Source: Streptomyces maremycinicus (GTDB lineage Bacteria; Actinomycetota; Actinomycetes; Streptomycetales; Streptomycetaceae). From it: DNA of 64,000 bases. The notes beneath the pieces were generated by a model. The model searched no databases. It worked only from the letters and a program-made list of their open reading frames with translations, and was not told the origin of the DNA. Within the stretch, counting starts at the first letter, position 1. Every line of letters begins with the position of its first letter. The stretch spans positions 186,001-250,000 of the forward strand of contig NZ_BBYG01000020.1 of the NCBI RefSeq assembly GCF_001184025.1, given 5' to 3'. A program made the position numbers and the translations under genes. Shown here piece by piece: positions 61,676-64,000 of the stretch.

Positions 61676-63976
61676 TCAATCGCGCCGAATCAACTCAGGA
61701 TCAATACGACGCCCCACCAGCGGCAGCGCACCGAGCGCGGCGACCACCACGACGCCGAGCGCGGAAGCAACGAGCAAGGGCAGCCCCGCACCGTCCCAGA
61801 AGACGGCCCCGCCGCCGGTCACCAGGTAACTGGACTCCGCCATCTTCCCGGTCACCACCGCGAGCACGAGCCCGACCACCAGCGGCAGCACGACCTGCGC
61901 GACCTGAACCGCCCGCAGCGTCCGAGGCCTCGCACCGAGCAACGACAGGGCGGTGACCTGCGGTCTGCGCTCCACGGCCCGGTCGGTGGCGGCGACCAGA
62001 TAGGCCGCCACGCCGATGATCAGCCCCAGGACCATGCCTACGCCGAGAAGCGTCTTGATGACGGTGATCTGCTGGAGAGCGGCGGCATCCACGCCGTCCG
62101 TCTCCACCTCGATGGTCGGGTCGACCCCCGCGATGCCTTCGAGTACAGAGCGCACGGTCTGCGGTGCGGAGCTGCTGAGAAGCCTGAGAGTCGCCCGCTC
62201 CTCGGGACGGAAACCGGCGGGGAAGTACGAGGGCGGGATCAGAACGGCGCCGTTGCCGACCATCTGCGCCGCGGTGTCGTCGTGGTACTTGATCGTCTGA
62301 AGCGGCACCCGCACCTTGACGACCCGACGCTTGCCCTCGGCGTCGCGCAGACGGAAGGGGAAGCTGCTTCCCGGCTCGCTGGCCTCGTCGTAGACGTGCC
62401 CCGAGACCAGCAGCCGTGCCGGACGTCCCTCGACGCAGTTCTCGACCCCGGACGCCATCCCGCGCAACTGACCGCAGGTGGCGATCACGGCACTGATGCT
62501 CGTCTGGTCCTCGCTGTCGGCGTCCGTCCACGACGGCGCCTCGATCATGTGACTGCGGACGCCCGGAACCTCGGTGAGAGCCCGCTCCTTGTGCCGGGGA
62601 ACGTCATCGAGCGCCATGCTGTAGGGCTGGACGGGCGAGGTGTTCTTGGACACCTGATCCAGCTCGATGAGCACTCCCTGCGTGAGAGACGCCGCGTAGA
62701 CCAGCAGCACCAGGCCGGTCGCCACGCGGAGAGCACCGCCCGGTTCCACTTCGTTGCGCCGCATGGCGAGCCCCAGGGACAGCGAACTCGTGGCACGGGC
62801 AACCGTCCGGGCCAGGGCGCGCGAGAGGATCGGCAACGACAGCACGAGGCCGGTACCGACCAGCACGACGGCGAGCGGCATCAGGATCGCGGAGAACGAC
62901 GTGTCCGTGGGCACGTTCCCCGTCGCGCCGGCCACGCAGTATCCGATGACGATGCCCAGTCCGGGAACGAGCGGAAGCAGGCCCCACAGGCGCGGCGGCT
63001 TCTCCACGGCGCTGCGCCGCACGGCCAGCGGGTCGGCCGCGGCCTTCTTCGCCCCGACCCGGCCCACGAACCAGGCAAGCGCCGGACAACCCACCAGACA
63101 GACGAGCAGTGCCGTCCCGGACAACGCGCCATCGGCCGGGTACCACTTGAACCCGGGCAGTCCCGTCCGCGCGACCAGTTGGTTGACGACCCAGTAGGCA
63201 CCCAGGCCGAGGACGGCACCCAGCAATGCGGCAGCGACGGTCTCGGCCGCGTTGACGCGCTGCGTTCCCTTTCTGCTCAAGCCGAGCAGCCGCAGCGCGG
63301 CCAACCGCCTCATACGGGAGGCGGCGGACAGCCGGGCGCACACGGAAAGGAACACCGCCAGCGGCAGCAGTACGACACCGGCCAGGGTGAAGCGCAGAAT
63401 GTCGAGCGTGGAGGGTTCCACGGTGGGAAAGCGCGCCCACTTCCCACCGAACTCCGACAGGTGACCGCCCCCCTTGAGCTGGTCGGGTCTGGCGCCGACG
63501 TACGCGTAGAGCTCATCGGGTTGGGCCAGCCCCTGTGCCGAGATGAGGCCGACCTCTTTGCCCGGCACCAGTTGAGCAAGCCCGGGATCTCTGCCCATCA
63601 TCTCGTGCAACCGAGGAGATACGAACACCTGACCCGGCCCGGGAAGTTGAGGCAGGCCCGGTGGCGGAGCGATCGGCCCGCCTGTCTGAGCGACAAAGAT
63701 CCGCGTCAGGGGTTCGGAACCGTAGGGGTCCAGTCGGGTGAGGGCCAGACCAGGTGTCTTCCTCGCTGATGACGGACAGCCGCCCCGCCCATTCGAGCAG
63801 TCCGGCTCGCGAGCCGCCTTGCGGGCATCTTGTGCAGACAGAATGCCTGGAATAGCCAATACGACGGCCAGACAACAAACACCAATCGCGCTTCCGACCG
63901 TCATGAGCAGAAAGCGCACACGGTTGCCGCGACCGCTACCCAACAGCAACCGCAAGCCCAGCAGAAGTTCCTTCAC
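61676..63976 (-). CDS. FtsX-family ABC transporter permease
   Basis: The 766-residue protein has an N-terminal membrane helix, a large outer domain, further helices around 200-400 and an FtsX-type C-terminal block of three helices (ITVIKTLLGVGMVLGLII, VALLGARPRTLR-like TALSLLGARPRTLR, then LVGLVLAVVTGK). Such permeases work with a MacB/LolD-type ATPase, which is not visible and may lie just beyond the right edge, upstream of this gene. GTG 63976 follows GGGAAG. Confidence 0.85.
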   Translation of the reverse strand: MKELLLGLRLLLGSGRGNRVRFLLMTVGSAIGVCCLAVVLAIPGILSAQDARKAAREPDCSNGRGGCPSSARKTPGLALTRLDPYGSEPLTRIFVAQTGGPIAPPPGLPQLPGPGQVFVSPRLHEMMGRDPGLAQLVPGKEVGLISAQGLAQPDELYAYVGARPDQLKGGGHLSEFGGKWARFPTVEPSTLDILRFTLAGVVLLPLAVFLSVCARLSAASRMRRLAALRLLGLSRKGTQRVNAAETVAAALLGAVLGLGAYWVVNQLVARTGLPGFKWYPADGALSGTALLVCLVGCPALAWFVGRVGAKKAAADPLAVRRSAVEKPPRLWGLLPLVPGLGIVIGYCVAGATGNVPTDTSFSAILMPLAVVLVGTGLVLSLPILSRALARTVARATSSLSLGLAMRRNEVEPGGALRVATGLVLLVYAASLTQGVLIELDQVSKNTSPVQPYSMALDDVPRHKERALTEVPGVRSHMIEAPSWTDADSEDQTSISAVIATCGQLRGMASGVENCVEGRPARLLVSGHVYDEASEPGSSFPFRLRDAEGKRRVVKVRVPLQTIKYHDDTAAQMVGNGAVLIPPSYFPAGFRPEERATLRLLSSSAPQTVRSVLEGIAGVDPTIEVETDGVDAAALQQITVIKTLLGVGMVLGLIIGVAAYLVAATDRAVERRPQVTALSLLGARPRTLRAVQVAQVVLPLVVGLVLAVVTGKMAESSYLVTGGGAVFWDGAGLPLLVASALGVVVVAALGALPLVGRRIDPELIRRD

Positions 63977-64000
63977 GATGCTTCCCGAACCTGAGCCGTG

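Overview
The window is high-GC actinobacterial DNA and almost certainly a Streptomyces chromosome. Codons strongly favour G or C at the third position, GTG starts and strong GGAGG-type ribosome sites are common, and the gene content is typical of the genus: an HrdA-type sigma factor, a class F sortase, F420-type oxidoreductases, many secreted enzymes with Sec or Tat signals, and an assimilatory nitrate pathway. Gene order from about 25.9 to 56 kb (ABC pair, hrdA, dnaG, ferredoxin reductase-like, dgt, CbiX-like, YdcF-like, nasA, sortase, nirB, nirD) looks like a conserved Streptomyces core neighbourhood. No homology search was run; families were recognised by reading the proteins.

Left edge to 11.9 kb: the right part of a small hybrid NRPS/PKS cluster. 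A carrier protein runs leftward off the edge. Rightward there is one tightly packed operon: ketopantoate-reductase-like enzyme, stand-alone ACP, a C-A-T NRPS module with an eroded acyltransferase-like tail, a zinc-type alcohol dehydrogenase, a stand-alone ketosynthase, an NTF2/SnoaL-like protein, and a stand-alone adenylation domain split by a methyltransferase and carrying a cysteine-like specificity code. The ~665 bp divergent promoter region holds several inverted repeats, and a strong hairpin ends the operon at 11.9 kb.

11.9 to 25.7 kb: secreted M28 aminopeptidase, GH5 cellulase behind two LacI-type operators, an NAD-dependent DNA ligase, a luciferase-like oxidoreductase, a discoidin-domain protein, a duplicated membrane protein, Lrp and LysR regulators, an SRPBCC protein, three tRNA genes (CAU, then two identical Asn) with a U-tract terminator, a YtxH-like protein and a sugar kinase.

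25.7 to 41.1 kb: a heterodimeric ABC exporter with one degenerate ATP site, then hrdA, dnaG, a flavoprotein, dgt, a CbiX-like chelatase, a YdcF-like protein and the molybdenum nitrate reductase nasA behind a candidate GlnR box.

41.1 to 51.5 kb: a hypothetical anchored protein, a divergent restriction-modification pair (zinc-finger PD-(D/E)XK nuclease and Eco57I-like methylase), a thermolysin-family protease, a GGCT-like protein, a surface protein with a class F sortase, and a 1084-residue DUF4157 protein ending in an ADP-ribosyltransferase-like domain with an R-S-E triad. The last is a strong candidate exported toxin.

51.5 to 64 kb: a nitrite reductase operon (NirB-like flavoprotein, nirB, nirD) behind a four-part GlnR-type box, a 29-bp tandem repeat array, an SDR enzyme, two Tat-exported beta-propeller-type proteins, an excalibur-domain protein, an epoxide-hydrolase-like enzyme and an FtsX-type ABC permease at the right edge.

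The two most unusual systems are the Cys-type interrupted adenylation/stand-alone KS/dead-AT hybrid cluster and the DUF4157-ADP-ribosyltransferase protein.
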